Positions 1 to 8,768 of a DNA stretch of 54,455 bases are shown in pieces. Made by a program: the position numbers and the translations under genes. Each line of letters opens with the position of its first letter. Position 1 is the stretch's first letter. A model generated the notes under the pieces. It ran no database searches. It worked only from the letters and a program-made list of their open reading frames with translations, and was not told the DNA's origin. Source of the DNA: CAZKFA01 sp964551925 (GTDB lineage Bacteria; Cyanobacteriota; Vampirovibrionia; LMEP-6097). The DNA is taken from assembly GCA_964551925.1 (NCBI GenBank), contig CAZKFA010000009.1, positions 1 through 54,455 of the forward strand, written 5' to 3'.

Positions 1-1929
1 CTTGGTGAATTCATAAGCGATCAAGCTTGTTTGGCAAGAGGGTTTGATGATAGTAGTATTGCCAGTTACTAAAGCTGCTGCTGTCATGCCACCCATAATA
101 GCAAGCGGGAAATTCCAAGGTGAGATGATGACTGCTCGCCCGTAACCTTGGTAGAGGTTGTAGTTTCTCTCGCCGGGTAGTGATCTTAATTTATTGCTTG
201 TAAATAATTCTCTTGCTTGGCTGCCGTAATAATTTAAAAAATCCACCATCTCGCAAACTTCGTAATCAGCATCTATCCAGGGCTTGCCAGCTTCAAGGCA
301 AAGTAGAGCTGCAAAGAAGTAGCGTTGTTTAGTTATCTCTTTAGCTGTTAATTCTAGAACTCGGGCTCTTAATTCTATACTAGAGTGTTGCCAGCCATAA
401 AGTTTGCTAGTGGCTAGTTCTATGGCTCTGTCACAGTGTGTGATATCTGCTGCTGAGATTGAAGCTAGGATTGAGTTTGGGCTAGCTGGATTGTGAGAAT
501 GAAAAATATTTTCAGTGTAAATCTCTTCCTTACCAATTAGCAAAGGGATAATATTTTTCGTAGCAATATTATTTATTGCTTCTTTCATTTGTTTACGGAT
601 TAGTGATTTAGAGAAATCGCTGATGGCTAGATTCATGAACCCCTGATCTACTTGAACGATAGCTGGCTTAACTATCTTAGGTTCTTGCAAAACTTTCTCT
701 AGAGCTATATTATCCATGAGACTTTGTTTAAGGAAAGAATTATTCGCGGTATTCTCCAGTAGGCGTCTTACTAGGTAAGACATGCCTGGAATCAAGTTAC
801 CATAAGGGAGATAGACTCGAACTTGATAGCCTTTATTTGCTAGATATGTTTTGAGATGATCTAACATGCCATAGAGCATCTGTAATTCAAAATATTTGGG
901 TTTGATTTTTTGCTTCTCTGCGTAAGCTAGTGCGTGAACTAAAGATCTAATATTATGACTTGCGATAGCAGGCTTGAGAAATTTATGATTATCTAGTAAT
1001 TTTTCCGTTAGCTTTTCAAAATTCATATCGGTGAGAACTTTCTCTTGATAGACCGGTGGGATCCAGCCTTTTTGTTTGGCGATGGCCGTCTCGTAATCCC
1101 AATAAGCACCCTTGACAAGCCTTATAGAGATTGGGGTTTGGCGTTTTCTTGCCCAATCTATCCAAGAATCTAAATCAGTCTCACTATCTGTTAGGTAAGC
1201 TTGAATTACAATCCCCGCTCCCTGCCAATTAATAAATTCATCTTCTAGCAAGATCTCTTGTAGAATCTCAAAATAAAATGATTTATAGAAATAGTGTTCA
1301 GAATCTACTGTGATGCTAGCGTTGTTTTTTATGGCATGACGATAAATAGTACGTAAGCGCTCTTTGATGATATCTGCTTTATGTTTGAAGTCAAGAGGAT
1401 TGATTTGTGGGCAGAGAGAGGATAGTTTAATAGAAAGTGCTAAGTTTGGAATCTTATTCAAGAGTTCTAAATATTTGGCAAAAAAAGTCTCGGCTTCTTT
1501 GTCACTCAGAACTAGCTCTCCAAGCACATCTAAGGTATAGTCGAGTTTTTGTTTTTTGAGTTTTTTGATTTCATAGAGAGCTTCATCTATAGTAGAGCCC
1601 GCGACAAAAGTTTTAGCCAAGGTTGATACCATGCTGCTGATTGTAAAAGCAGACAAATTCTTGAGTATCGGAGTTTGGCTTATAAGTTGTCGCAGTAAAT
1701 TGTTATTGCAAATATATTCACAAAAATAATTTATAATTTGTTCTTCTGTTTTGAGATTTGGTAGTACGTCAACAAACTTAAAAAGTTCTTGTTGTAATTT
1801 AGGATTCAACGAGCTGAATTTAAGTATTTGATTGCGGTACCACTGTAAATCAAAAATATTATAATTAGACCAGTGACCACGCAAATGCAATAACAAATCT
1901 TTGCCAAGTTGAAACTCATTTTTGAGCAT
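1..1929 (-). CDS. putA: Bifunctional proline dehydrogenase / P5C dehydrogenase (PutA type), 3' end beyond window
   Basis: Oxidises proline to pyrroline-5-carboxylate (FAD) and then to glutamate (NAD). The frame is open for 643 codons from an ATG at 1929 to the window edge, so the C-terminal part is missing. The first half carries the proline dehydrogenase barrel signatures: RLVKGAYWDYE around residue 260, then SHNIRSLVHA. The second half is an aldehyde dehydrogenase, with ISPWNFPLAI and TGNTTIIKPS near the visible end. The catalytic Cys would lie outside the window. There is no N-terminal ribbon-helix-helix DNA-binding domain, so it is not an E. coli-type autoregulatory PutA. It lies 56 nt downstream of murJ on the same strand. 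I am sure of the family and unsure of the total length. Confidence 0.93.
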   Translation of the reverse strand, partial: MLKNEFQLGKDLLLHLRGHWSNYNIFDLQWYRNQILKFSSLNPKLQQELFKFVDVLPNLKTEEQIINYFCEYICNNNLLRQLISQTPILKNLSAFTISSMVSTLAKTFVAGSTIDEALYEIKKLKKQKLDYTLDVLGELVLSDKEAETFFAKYLELLNKIPNLALSIKLSSLCPQINPLDFKHKADIIKERLRTIYRHAIKNNASITVDSEHYFYKSFYFEILQEILLEDEFINWQGAGIVIQAYLTDSETDLDSWIDWARKRQTPISIRLVKGAYWDYETAIAKQKGWIPPVYQEKVLTDMNFEKLTEKLLDNHKFLKPAIASHNIRSLVHALAYAEKQKIKPKYFELQMLYGMLDHLKTYLANKGYQVRVYLPYGNLIPGMSYLVRRLLENTANNSFLKQSLMDNIALEKVLQEPKIVKPAIVQVDQGFMNLAISDFSKSLIRKQMKEAINNIATKNIIPLLIGKEEIYTENIFHSHNPASPNSILASISAADITHCDRAIELATSKLYGWQHSSIELRARVLELTAKEITKQRYFFAALLCLEAGKPWIDADYEVCEMVDFLNYYGSQARELFTSNKLRSLPGERNYNLYQGYGRAVIISPWNFPLAIMGGMTAAALVTGNTTIIKPSCQTSLIAYEFTK

Positions 1930-1985
1930 CTATACAGTTATTATTCCCGTTAAGAGAGTCAGTGTAACCACCAGATTAGTTACAG

Positions 1986-3278
1986 CTACCTGCGAGATTT
2001 AAGATATCTCCTTTCAAGGATAATATAAAGGATAACAAAGTTAAATACAGTTGTTATTAAAGTTGCTATTGCAATCCCAGAGACTGCAAAGATCGGTACT
2101 AGAAAATAATTGAGAGTTATTTTTAAGCCAAGGGTCCAGAGCATAATTGTTAAGGGTAAGCGGCTTTCACCGAAGGCATAAGCCACTCTAATCAAAGCTT
2201 CTTTGAAAATATATGGTAAAGAATAAATTGAGAGATAGAAGAAAACCGAGGCAACCAAGATTGTCGAATGACTGTCAAAGGCACCTCGCTGAAAAATGAT
2301 TGCAATAATTTCTTTGGTCCAGATCATACCAACGATAACCGCTGGAATTGAAGTCGCTAGTAGAACGATATAAAGCTTATTCAGTTTACGTTTGATCTCA
2401 CTAATATTATTTGCTGAGACTAATTTAGATATCTGCGGGAAAAAAGGTACGAATAAAGCTGTCATCACTATACCCATTGGCATCTGTACTAAGCGATTAG
2501 CTAGCGTCAAAGCCGTCCAAGAACCGGATTCTAGCCCTTTGCAGAAAAAGCCATCAGCAAAAGCAATTAATTGTGTTGCTCCTGTTGTCAATAATGCTGG
2601 TATCAAGATAGCGTAGAAATCTTTGCTGTCAGGGACAACGGAGCTTTCGTTGTTTGCAAAAATTTTCTTTAAGGGTAATGCTTGATAAATCACTGAAAGA
2701 ATCGCGCCAAGAGTGGTTCCTAATGCTAGTGATAAGCCGTTATAACTGTCACCCATTAATAATAAAACTATAATCAAAACTATATTAATGATTGCTGGTG
2801 AGAAACTTGGTTCCACGTAATTTTTGTTGCAATTTAAAATACCAGCGACTATACCAATCGGACCACAGAGTAGAACTAAAGGCAAGAGAATATTGATATT
2901 GGTTAGCGTAAGATTGAAGTAATCTGGCTGTGTCGATGGATCGATAAAAAGCTTTAGTAGAAAGGATTTGAACACAAATAGTACAACGCTTATGATTAAC
3001 AGAGCCACGCTTGTCTGTATTAAGATCTTTTTTGTGAATTTGCCGATGGCGTGATCAGCATCAAGCTTAGGGAAGATAGCAACGATAGCATTATAGAAAG
3101 GACCATTGATACAGCCAAATACTACAAAGAAATTACCAGTAAAAAGATAAGCCATGTTAAAAGCATCAGCTACCATCGAGGTACCAAAGTAATGCGCAGT
3201 CATTAGATCACGCGCTAAGCCAAGGACTTTACTAATAATAGTAAGCACGGCAACTAAGCTAGCTGTCTGTAAAAACAC
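1986..3278 (-). CDS. murJ: Lipid II flippase MurJ (MVF family)
   Basis: Moves lipid-linked peptidoglycan precursor across the inner membrane. The 430-residue protein is very hydrophobic with about 12 predicted membrane segments. It opens with the family's N-terminal pattern (VLGLARDLMTAHYFG, then ADAFNMAYL). Many MurJ proteins exceed 500 residues, and the shortfall here is at the C-terminus, consistent with the absence of the last one or two helices. The start is a GTG four nucleotides after the pgk stop codon, so the two are probably co-transcribed. No strong Shine-Dalgarno site is visible, which suggests translational coupling to pgk. Another MOP-superfamily flippase is possible but less likely given the N-terminal motif. 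Confidence 0.85.
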   Translation of the reverse strand: MFLQTASLVAVLTIISKVLGLARDLMTAHYFGTSMVADAFNMAYLFTGNFFVVFGCINGPFYNAIVAIFPKLDADHAIGKFTKKILIQTSVALLIISVVLFVFKSFLLKLFIDPSTQPDYFNLTLTNINILLPLVLLCGPIGIVAGILNCNKNYVEPSFSPAIINIVLIIVLLLMGDSYNGLSLALGTTLGAILSVIYQALPLKKIFANNESSVVPDSKDFYAILIPALLTTGATQLIAFADGFFCKGLESGSWTALTLANRLVQMPMGIVMTALFVPFFPQISKLVSANNISEIKRKLNKLYIVLLATSIPAVIVGMIWTKEIIAIIFQRGAFDSHSTILVASVFFYLSIYSLPYIFKEALIRVAYAFGESRLPLTIMLWTLGLKITLNYFLVPIFAVSGIAIATLITTVFNFVILYIILERRYLKSRR

Positions 3279-3281
3279 TCG

Positions 3282-4607
3282 TTAGGCTTTTTCCAATTGA
3301 TCCTCTAGGGTAGTCTTGAAGTCCTGAGTATCAGTAGTCTCTGCTGTATTGGTACTTGCCTGATAACCATCGAGGCAAGCTAAACCTGGTAGCACCTTAC
3401 CTTCAAGGAATTCCAAAGACGCTCCACCACCGGTACTGACGTGAGTTAATGAGTCTTTAGGAATGTTGAATTTCTCTATCGCTGAAACTGAATCACCGCC
3501 ACCAACTATAGTAGTACCACCAGATTTAGTTAGTGTGACTAAGGCTTGAGCCACTTGACGCGTGCCTCCGTCGAAAGAGTCGTATTCAAAAATACCCACT
3601 GGTCCATTCCAGAGAATGGTTTTGGATTGAGAGATTAATTTAGCAAAGTTCTTAGCGGTTTCTGGTCCAATATCGGCACCTTGCTGATCATCAGGGATTG
3701 CGTTGATAGGAATAGAGTGAGTTGGGATCTTATCAGTTTTCTTGTAGGCATCAAAAATGTCAATCTTATTACCCTTAGCATCAAAGGCTGGAGTAACAAC
3801 GCTGTCAGTTGGCAGAATAATTGCAGTGTCAAATTGATCAGCAAGCGCTATAATTTCGCGAGCTGTTTCAAGCTGGTCATCCTCGCAAATGCTCTGACCA
3901 ATTGAGCCACCTTGAGCCTTGATAAAAGTATAAGCCATGCCGCCACCAATAATTAAGGTGTCAACCTTCTTGACTAAATCTTTTAGTACTTTAATTTTAG
4001 ATCCAATCTTAGCGCCACCAACTATAGCGGTGAATGGTCTTTCAGGTTCATTTAACTTAGAGCCAAGCATCTGGACTTCGCGATCCATCAAGAGTCCAGC
4101 AACTGCTGGGCTGAGATAGCTTGCGACACCAGCAGTGCTGGCATGCGCTCTATGAGCTGTTCCGAAGGCATCGTTAACATAGAGATCAGCAAGAGACGCA
4201 AGATCTTTAGCAAAGTCAGAGTCATTACTTTCTTCACCAGGGTAGAATCTGATATTCTCTAGTAAGGCAAACTCACCATCTTTCAACCCTGCTAGGCTTG
4301 CTTTAACCTTAGGACCAATAGCTTCATCTAATTTGAGAACCGGTTTAGCTAATAATTCAGCAAGTCTTCTAGCAACTGGATCAAGGCGCATAGATTCAAC
4401 AATCTTGCCGTCTGGTCTGCCTAAATGTGAGACCATAATTGTTTTGGCGCCTTTGGCAGAGAGAGCTCTAATAGTAGGTAGGGCTGCTTGAATTCTAGAA
4501 TCATCTGTAATTTCACCGGTTTGCTTGTTTTGCGGTACGTTGAAGTCTACTCTTAACAGCACCCTCTTGCCGCTGATATTTCCAAGATCATTTATTGTTT
4601 GAACCAT
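3282..4607 (-). CDS. pgk: Phosphoglycerate kinase
   Basis: Cytoplasmic glycolytic/gluconeogenic enzyme interconverting 1,3-bisphosphoglycerate and ADP with 3-phosphoglycerate and ATP. The family signature RVDFNVPQ is near residue 20, with the HLGRPDG loop, NDAFGTAHRAHAST, the hinge region and the C-terminal GGGDSVSA nucleotide-site loop. At 441 residues it is roughly 40 longer than usual because of a tail rich in Thr, Asp and Glu after the normal GLACLD end. The tail has no recognisable domain. The start ATG is preceded by TATAAT only 7 nt upstream, so the message is probably leaderless. murJ follows 3 nt downstream. Confidence 0.97.
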   Translation of the reverse strand: MVQTINDLGNISGKRVLLRVDFNVPQNKQTGEITDDSRIQAALPTIRALSAKGAKTIMVSHLGRPDGKIVESMRLDPVARRLAELLAKPVLKLDEAIGPKVKASLAGLKDGEFALLENIRFYPGEESNDSDFAKDLASLADLYVNDAFGTAHRAHASTAGVASYLSPAVAGLLMDREVQMLGSKLNEPERPFTAIVGGAKIGSKIKVLKDLVKKVDTLIIGGGMAYTFIKAQGGSIGQSICEDDQLETAREIIALADQFDTAIILPTDSVVTPAFDAKGNKIDIFDAYKKTDKIPTHSIPINAIPDDQQGADIGPETAKNFAKLISQSKTILWNGPVGIFEYDSFDGGTRQVAQALVTLTKSGGTTIVGGGDSVSAIEKFNIPKDSLTHVSTGGGASLEFLEGKVLPGLACLDGYQASTNTAETTDTQDFKTTLEDQLEKA

Positions 4608-4614
4608 TGTTTAT

Positions 4615-4620
4615 ATTATA
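4615..4620 (-). promoter_or_regulatory. -10 box of pgk, 7 nt before the start codon
   Basis: A perfect TATAAT on the minus strand ends 7 nt before the pgk ATG. A transcription start at the usual distance would fall on or next to the A of the ATG. No convincing -35 hexamer is visible 16-18 bp upstream. Confidence 0.6.
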
Positions 4621-4650
4621 CTTCTTCTGAAACCCAAATCTTCTAGTAGG

Positions 4651-4686
4651 GCAACACGCGCGTACCGCGCGGTTGCTATTTTTATT
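4651..4686 (+). terminator. GC-rich perfect hairpin with T-rich tail between divergent genes
   Basis: Arms GCAAC(A)CGCGCG and CGCGCGGTTGC enclose a TAC loop at 4651-4676, followed on the plus strand by TATTTTTATT. The shape is that of a rho-independent terminator pointing rightwards. However, the gene to the left (pgk) is transcribed the other way, so no plus-strand gene would end here. It may insulate the next promoter from antisense transcription of pgk, or be a protein site. Confidence 0.4.
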
Positions 4687-4690
4687 AGGC

Positions 4691-4727
4691 GACATCTACA
4701 TCGAAACCTACGGTTTCGAAAGATGTC
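4691..4727. other. Long interrupted palindrome in the pgk upstream region
   Basis: An outer arm pair GACATCT/AGATGTC and an inner arm pair CGAAACC/GGTTTCG surround a TAC centre, giving a 37-nt two-part palindrome. It lies between the pgk promoter and the promoter at 4749. It could be an operator or a structured element, and it is unlike the 25-bp repeat family found elsewhere in this window. Confidence 0.45.
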
Positions 4728-4748
4728 TATTGTAGCAGTAGCATAGTA

Positions 4749-4777
4749 TTGACAGATCGCGAGGGCTGTGCTATTAT
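4749..4777 (+). promoter_or_regulatory. Near-consensus sigma70 promoter giving a leaderless start
   Basis: A perfect TTGACA (4749-4754), a 17-bp spacer and TATTAT (4772-4777), with the extended element TGC just before the -10. The in-frame ATG at 4785 is 7 nt beyond the -10, where transcription should begin. Confidence 0.8.
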
Positions 4778-4784
4778 GTTGGGC

Positions 4785-5219
4785 ATGCTCACTCTTAATC
4801 CGCATGGAACTAGGGAATTTAATAATAAAGTAGTCGCAGCAAATGCTAGAGAACTCGGTGAAAAATTTCTTGCTAAAAAGAGAGAAGCCAGAGCTCAAGA
4901 GCCTGCACAAGTAGATGGCATAAGTTATCACATAAACTGTTCTTGGCCAAGAATAGAAATTTACTCTAATAAAGGGCAGTTACGCCTATCAGTCAAAGCC
5001 GAGGGGGCTCTAAATAACGGTATAGCGGCAAAATATAGAATAACTCGAGGCTTAGAAAGTGCTGACAGAGCAACTCTTGAAGCTATTGAGACTGCTTTGA
5101 ATACTAAGGGCGTATATCGTCCGACTTGTTATGGAGAAAGTTTTGATAATAGGCTTAAATCAGCGGTTCGTGAAGCGACGCGGGAAGCTAAGAGATCTTT
5201 GGCGGTAGCAACCCTATAG
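4785..5219 (+). CDS. Small hypothetical protein
   Basis: I do not recognise this 144-residue protein. It has mixed charge, no signal peptide and no membrane segment. A basic helical C-terminus (SAVREATREAKRSLAVATL) follows a central stretch that looks like beta strands (YHINCSWPRIEIYS, QLRLSVKAEG). In-frame TTG and ATG codons upstream lie inside the promoter hexamers, so I place the start at the ATG at 4785. The stop codon TAG is contributed by the first copy of the 25-bp palindromic repeat, so the repeat has entered or shaped the end of the gene. Confidence 0.6.
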   Translation: MLTLNPHGTREFNNKVVAANARELGEKFLAKKREARAQEPAQVDGISYHINCSWPRIEIYSNKGQLRLSVKAEGALNNGIAAKYRITRGLESADRATLEAIETALNTKGVYRPTCYGESFDNRLKSAVREATREAKRSLAVATL

Positions 5220-5234
5220 TAGTACTATAGGGTT
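5210..5234. repeat. 25-bp palindromic repeat, copy 1 (perfect arms)
   Basis: Arms AACCCTATAGT and ACTATAGGGTT around AGT. The two arms are exact reverse complements. The left arm overlaps the stop codon of the preceding gene. No T-run follows, so it is not a standard terminator. Matching copies occur at 10356 and 24397, and a degraded one at 18901. Confidence 0.85.
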
Positions 5235-5294
5235 CTAATGGTTTCAACAGCTCTGAGCGATTTTGCAACAAATATATTGTATTCTTATGTAGCG

Positions 5295-6566
5295 ATGAGT
5301 TTCTACGATACTAAGGCAAAAATTTCCAAAGACCCAATAGTTGGTCTCTTACAGTTAGCAAATAAGGACACTAATCCTAATAAATTGACAGCCATTATTG
5401 GTTCGGCTGCTGATGATAATGGTGCTTTGATAGTGCCAGAGGCTGTGATCGCAGAGGGCGCTAAGCTTGGGGCGCAGGGGCTTAATATGGAATATGCTCC
5501 TAGTACCGGTTTGCCGAAGCTCGCTGAATTAATGAGTGAAGAAATTCTTGGCGTGGATTGTGCTCAAGCTTTAACTAAGATGGGTGTCGGTAGAGCTGAG
5601 ATAGTCTGTGCTGGTGGTACTAATGCTATTGCTACTACGCTGTTAGCTTGCACTAGTGAGGTTGATCAAATCATTACTCATAATCCGCATTGGGCTGGTT
5701 ATGATAGTATCACTTTGGGAATCAATCGCAGAGCGCTTTTGAACTTTGATATTCTGGATTCTAATAATAATTTTAATTTTGAGTCTTTTGAGAATGCCAT
5801 TAGGCAGCTTAGTCCAGGTTCTAAAATAACCATCGCCATTAATACTCCTTTTGATAACCCATTAGGTAAAGATTTCGGGCAAGCAGTGTGGGATAAGATT
5901 GGTGACATTTTGCTGAAATACTCTGATAGAGAGATTTTGGTGATCCTTGATACGGCTTATATGGACTTCGGACCAGAGGGTAAAGATTATTCAATCTTAA
6001 GTTATTTGCCAAGGCTATTCGCTAAAATCAATAGCGATAAGTTTAGTTTGGTGATCGCAGGTACTGTTTCCAAGAGCTTTGCGATGTATGGCGCACGGGT
6101 GGGAGTGGCAACACTATTAACTACTAATCAGCAGAATGTCGCTGAGTGGAAGGATATCGCGGGTGGTTGTATTCGTGGTACTTTTAGTAATGCTTCAAGA
6201 CTTGGTCAGGAACTGGCTCTCAACATATTGCTTGATAAATCTAAATTAGCGACAGTTCATGATTTTCAGAAAAATACCGCTAAGCTTATTAGCAAGCGCA
6301 AGGATTTTTTTATTAGAACTATTCAGGGCAAGCTCTCTGAGGAGTTTGATTTGGTGATGCCTGATGGTGGTTTCTTTATGTCATTGAAGATTACTGATCT
6401 AGCTTTTGCGAAAGCTTATTATGATGCTCTGCTCAAATCAGGTCTCTATGTGCCTTTGATCTCTGGTTGCTTTGTGCGTATTCCGATTTGTGGATTGGGC
6501 GAGAAGCAGCTAGCTAAGGTGTCTCAGCGTTTGATTGAAATAAACAAGGCTGTGTTAGTAAGTTGA
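5295..6566 (+). CDS. PLP-dependent class I aminotransferase, aspartate/aromatic type
   Basis: A cytoplasmic transaminase of fold type I. Visible features in order are the Asn of NTPFDNPLGK (substrate/PLP site), LDTAYMDFG (Asp and Tyr contacting PLP), the Schiff-base lysine in AGTVSKSFAMYGARVG, and a C-terminal CFVRIP Arg for the alpha-carboxylate. The SKSFAMYGARVG pattern is closest to tyrosine/aspartate aminotransferases, so the amino acid partner is likely aromatic or aspartate, though this cannot be fixed from sequence. I chose the ATG at 5295 (423 residues) because upstream in-frame codons are weakly conserved in character and an AT-rich -10-like stretch lies just before it; a start at 5238 is possible. 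It overlaps hflX by 4 nt. Confidence 0.85.
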   Translation: MSFYDTKAKISKDPIVGLLQLANKDTNPNKLTAIIGSAADDNGALIVPEAVIAEGAKLGAQGLNMEYAPSTGLPKLAELMSEEILGVDCAQALTKMGVGRAEIVCAGGTNAIATTLLACTSEVDQIITHNPHWAGYDSITLGINRRALLNFDILDSNNNFNFESFENAIRQLSPGSKITIAINTPFDNPLGKDFGQAVWDKIGDILLKYSDREILVILDTAYMDFGPEGKDYSILSYLPRLFAKINSDKFSLVIAGTVSKSFAMYGARVGVATLLTTNQQNVAEWKDIAGGCIRGTFSNASRLGQELALNILLDKSKLATVHDFQKNTAKLISKRKDFFIRTIQGKLSEEFDLVMPDGGFFMSLKITDLAFAKAYYDALLKSGLYVPLISGCFVRIPICGLGEKQLAKVSQRLIEINKAVLVS

Positions 6567-7750
6567 CCCAAGAAAGAGCAGTATTAGTAGACATCGTTGA
6601 TCCGCGCACTAGCGAAGCGGAATCCAATCTGCGATTGGAAGAGCTGGCTAGTTTAGTTAAGACTTATGGTGGCATCACTGTGCTTAAGACTTATCAGAAA
6701 CGATCAACACCAAATTATCAAACATATATCGGCTCTGGTAAGCTCGCTAATATCATGGATGAAATTGGTGGTACTAGTAATTTCGATATATTGATCTTGA
6801 ATAATTTATTGAAATCTAGGCAGACCTATAATCTTGAAGAAGCTTGTTTTGATTATCAGGTGGCTAAGAATAAAGAACTTGAACGCTATGAAGACCCCCA
6901 TCGTATCAAGGTTTGGGATAGGATGGATTTGATCCTGAAGATTTTTGATAAGCATGCAACGACAGCAGAAGCTAAGCTACAGATTGAACTAGCTAGTATT
7001 AAGCACATGGGACCAAGAATATTTGGTATGGGTATGGAACTCTCTAGGCAAGCGGGTGGTATCGGTACCGTGGGTGTGGGTGAAACCAATACTGAGATCA
7101 TGAAGCGACACTTACAGCGCCGCACCAAGCTTGTCGAAGAGAAGATAAAGAATTACGGTGAGATTCAAGGGCGGCAACGTGACTCGCGTCGCAGTAAACA
7201 CCTGAAGACCATTGCACTAGCGGGCTATACCAACGCAGGCAAAAGCACTTTGATTAAAGCTTTAACTAAGAAAAAAGAAGTTTATATTGCAGATGCCTTG
7301 TTTGCAACATTGGATTCTAAAGTTGGTGAGTTGTATTTGCCAGCTCTTCGCTCTAAAGCCATGGTCGCTGATACTATTGGTTTCATTCAGGATCTGCCAC
7401 CAGACTTGATTAGAGCCTTTAAGACAACGCTTGCTGAGATTGTTGAAGCCGATTTGATATTGCATGTGATTGACGTCAATGACAAAAATATCCACCATAA
7501 GATTCAAGTCGTAGAAGAAATACTTGCGGAGCTTGCTGATGGACGTGAACAGAAAAAGATTTATGTTTTTAATAAAGTTGATATCCTTGATCAAGTTACT
7601 GAGGATAAGGCTTGGCGAGATGAGTATGTTAATAGCTTGCTTGCCAAATATAGTGAATTTAACCCGCAAGTAATCTCGGCTTTAGAGCCAGATAGTTTGA
7701 TTAATTTGGTTGTGGCTATTGAGCGTAGTTTGCAAGCAAGTCCATGCTAA
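6563..7750 (+). CDS. hflX: GTPase HflX
   Basis: Ribosome-associated GTPase that splits stalled or stressed 70S ribosomes. The N-terminal HflX domain includes the glycine-rich SRQAGGIGTVGVGET loop. The G domain has AGYTNAGKST (G1), ADTIGF (G3) and FNKVD (G4). Its 395 residues match a standard bacterial HflX without the long extension found in some cyanobacteria. The start is a TTG overlapping the aminotransferase stop as TTGA, and no ATG or GTG start is available in frame, so translation is probably coupled. Confidence 0.93.
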   Translation: MTQERAVLVDIVDPRTSEAESNLRLEELASLVKTYGGITVLKTYQKRSTPNYQTYIGSGKLANIMDEIGGTSNFDILILNNLLKSRQTYNLEEACFDYQVAKNKELERYEDPHRIKVWDRMDLILKIFDKHATTAEAKLQIELASIKHMGPRIFGMGMELSRQAGGIGTVGVGETNTEIMKRHLQRRTKLVEEKIKNYGEIQGRQRDSRRSKHLKTIALAGYTNAGKSTLIKALTKKKEVYIADALFATLDSKVGELYLPALRSKAMVADTIGFIQDLPPDLIRAFKTTLAEIVEADLILHVIDVNDKNIHHKIQVVEEILAELADGREQKKIYVFNKVDILDQVTEDKAWRDEYVNSLLAKYSEFNPQVISALEPDSLINLVVAIERSLQASPC

Positions 7751-7753
7751 AAT
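7748..7753 (+). promoter_or_regulatory. Extended -10 (TGC-TAAAAT) inside the end of hflX
   Basis: TAAAAT preceded by TGC, ending 6 nt before the ATG at 7760. It overlaps the hflX stop codon, so the small downstream gene may have its own leaderless transcript. Confidence 0.45.
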
Positions 7754-7759
7754 CAAGAT

Positions 7760-7951
7760 ATGCCACCAGAAGAAGAAGTTATTGATGCTGAAGCTGGGAC
7801 CCTGAATAAGCACGGCAGTCCTTTAGATCATTTGAGACATCTACTTAATATTGGTTGGGATCCGCAAACTCCCTTGGTGCTTAAGTTTGTTGAGAAGCAT
7901 AATTTATATGATGAGCTGCGCGAGTTAACAAAAGGGAAGCATTATAAATAA
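7760..7951 (+). CDS. Small conserved-looking protein, 63 residues
   Basis: Unrecognised. The acidic N-terminus is followed by a compact helical segment ending in a basic tail (ELTKGKHYK). It has no signal peptide or membrane segment. The ATG is 6 nt after an extended -10 and 9 nt after the hflX stop. Its own stop is followed closely by the XerC-like gene. I call it real because of the promoter spacing and its position in a same-strand series, not because of homology. Confidence 0.55.
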   Translation: MPPEEEVIDAEAGTLNKHGSPLDHLRHLLNIGWDPQTPLVLKFVEKHNLYDELRELTKGKHYK

Positions 7952-7976
7952 TCTAACAACTAGTATTAATCAAGAA

Positions 7977-8768
7977 TTGCTTGGTTATTTTATCGAGCAT
8001 CTAAGGATCGACTCCACTAAGACTGCTGCAACTATTGCTAATATTCAGCGTGATCTGGAGAGGTTTCTAGCGTATCTTGATGAGCATTATCTCGGCGAGA
8101 TTAATTCTGATAATGTTAGGCAGTATATTAATGTACTTGAAGATAAATATGTTCAGGCTAGTTATATTAGTAAACTAAGCAGTCTGAGACAATTTATTAA
8201 TTGGCTTAATCCAGAAGATAATCCTTTCTGGAAATTCAAGCCTAGAGTGGGTTTTGAGGAGCTTGAATCTTATACGATTGATGAACTCACAAGTATTTTT
8301 GAGGCAGAAGGTTTTGATTATGAGAAATTATTATTGGAGTTGATGTATCAACTTTATTTATCGATGGCAGAACTCTGTGCTTTAGATATCGCTGATTACA
8401 ATAGTGCTAGTCATCTATTTAATATACGCGGGGCTACGATTAAAATTAATCGTGAGCTAGCTGCTAAGATGAAAACCTATCTCAAGCAATTACGCAAGCA
8501 GCAATCTCTAACCTTACAGGATCCACTATTTATAAGGCTTCAGGGGATTGATCGTTTGAAGGAAATTGATCTGCTTAACATCTTACGCAAATATCATCTA
8601 AAGAACACTAAGCTTAAACGCAGTAGAATTCTGCATCTCTTAAGTTCTGGTCAGAGTATTGAGGAGATTAATGTTAAGCTTGCTGTTGATTTGAGTGATG
8701 CTTATCAATCTGTTCGTAAGGATTATCGATTACTTAGTGCGTATAGTAAATTTCATCCTAGGGCTTAA
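7977..8768 (+). CDS. XerC/XerD-like tyrosine recombinase homologue, catalytic residues lost
   Basis: About 263 residues. Residues 1-90 form an XerC/D-type SAM-like core-binding domain (FIEHLRIDSTKT, NIQRDLERFLAYL, YISKLSSLRQFINWL). The rest follows the recombinase catalytic domain and even ends with the XerD-like tail HPRA. The catalytic set is missing: the first Arg in the GLRxSEL motif reads SMAEL (Met130), the HxLRH motif reads TKLKRS, the LGH His reads LAV, and no Tyr sits in the usual place. It is therefore probably not a strand-transfer enzyme but could still bind DNA. The only conventional start is the TTG at 7977; the frame is open back to 7929, so an unusual upstream start is possible. 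Its 3' end overlaps the gene at 8758-8952 by 11 nt. Confidence 0.7.
   Translation: MLGYFIEHLRIDSTKTAATIANIQRDLERFLAYLDEHYLGEINSDNVRQYINVLEDKYVQASYISKLSSLRQFINWLNPEDNPFWKFKPRVGFEELESYTIDELTSIFEAEGFDYEKLLLELMYQLYLSMAELCALDIADYNSASHLFNIRGATIKINRELAAKMKTYLKQLRKQQSLTLQDPLFIRLQGIDRLKEIDLLNILRKYHLKNTKLKRSRILHLLSSGQSIEEINVKLAVDLSDAYQSVRKDYRLLSAYSKFHPRA

Noticed and set aside
4611..4931. Minus-strand open frame upstream of pgk
   Set aside because: It crosses both palindromes and the strong plus-strand promoter; no protein-like features.
5210..5234. Rho-independent terminator
   Set aside because: The stem is AT-rich in its upper half and no T-run follows in this or the other two good copies.
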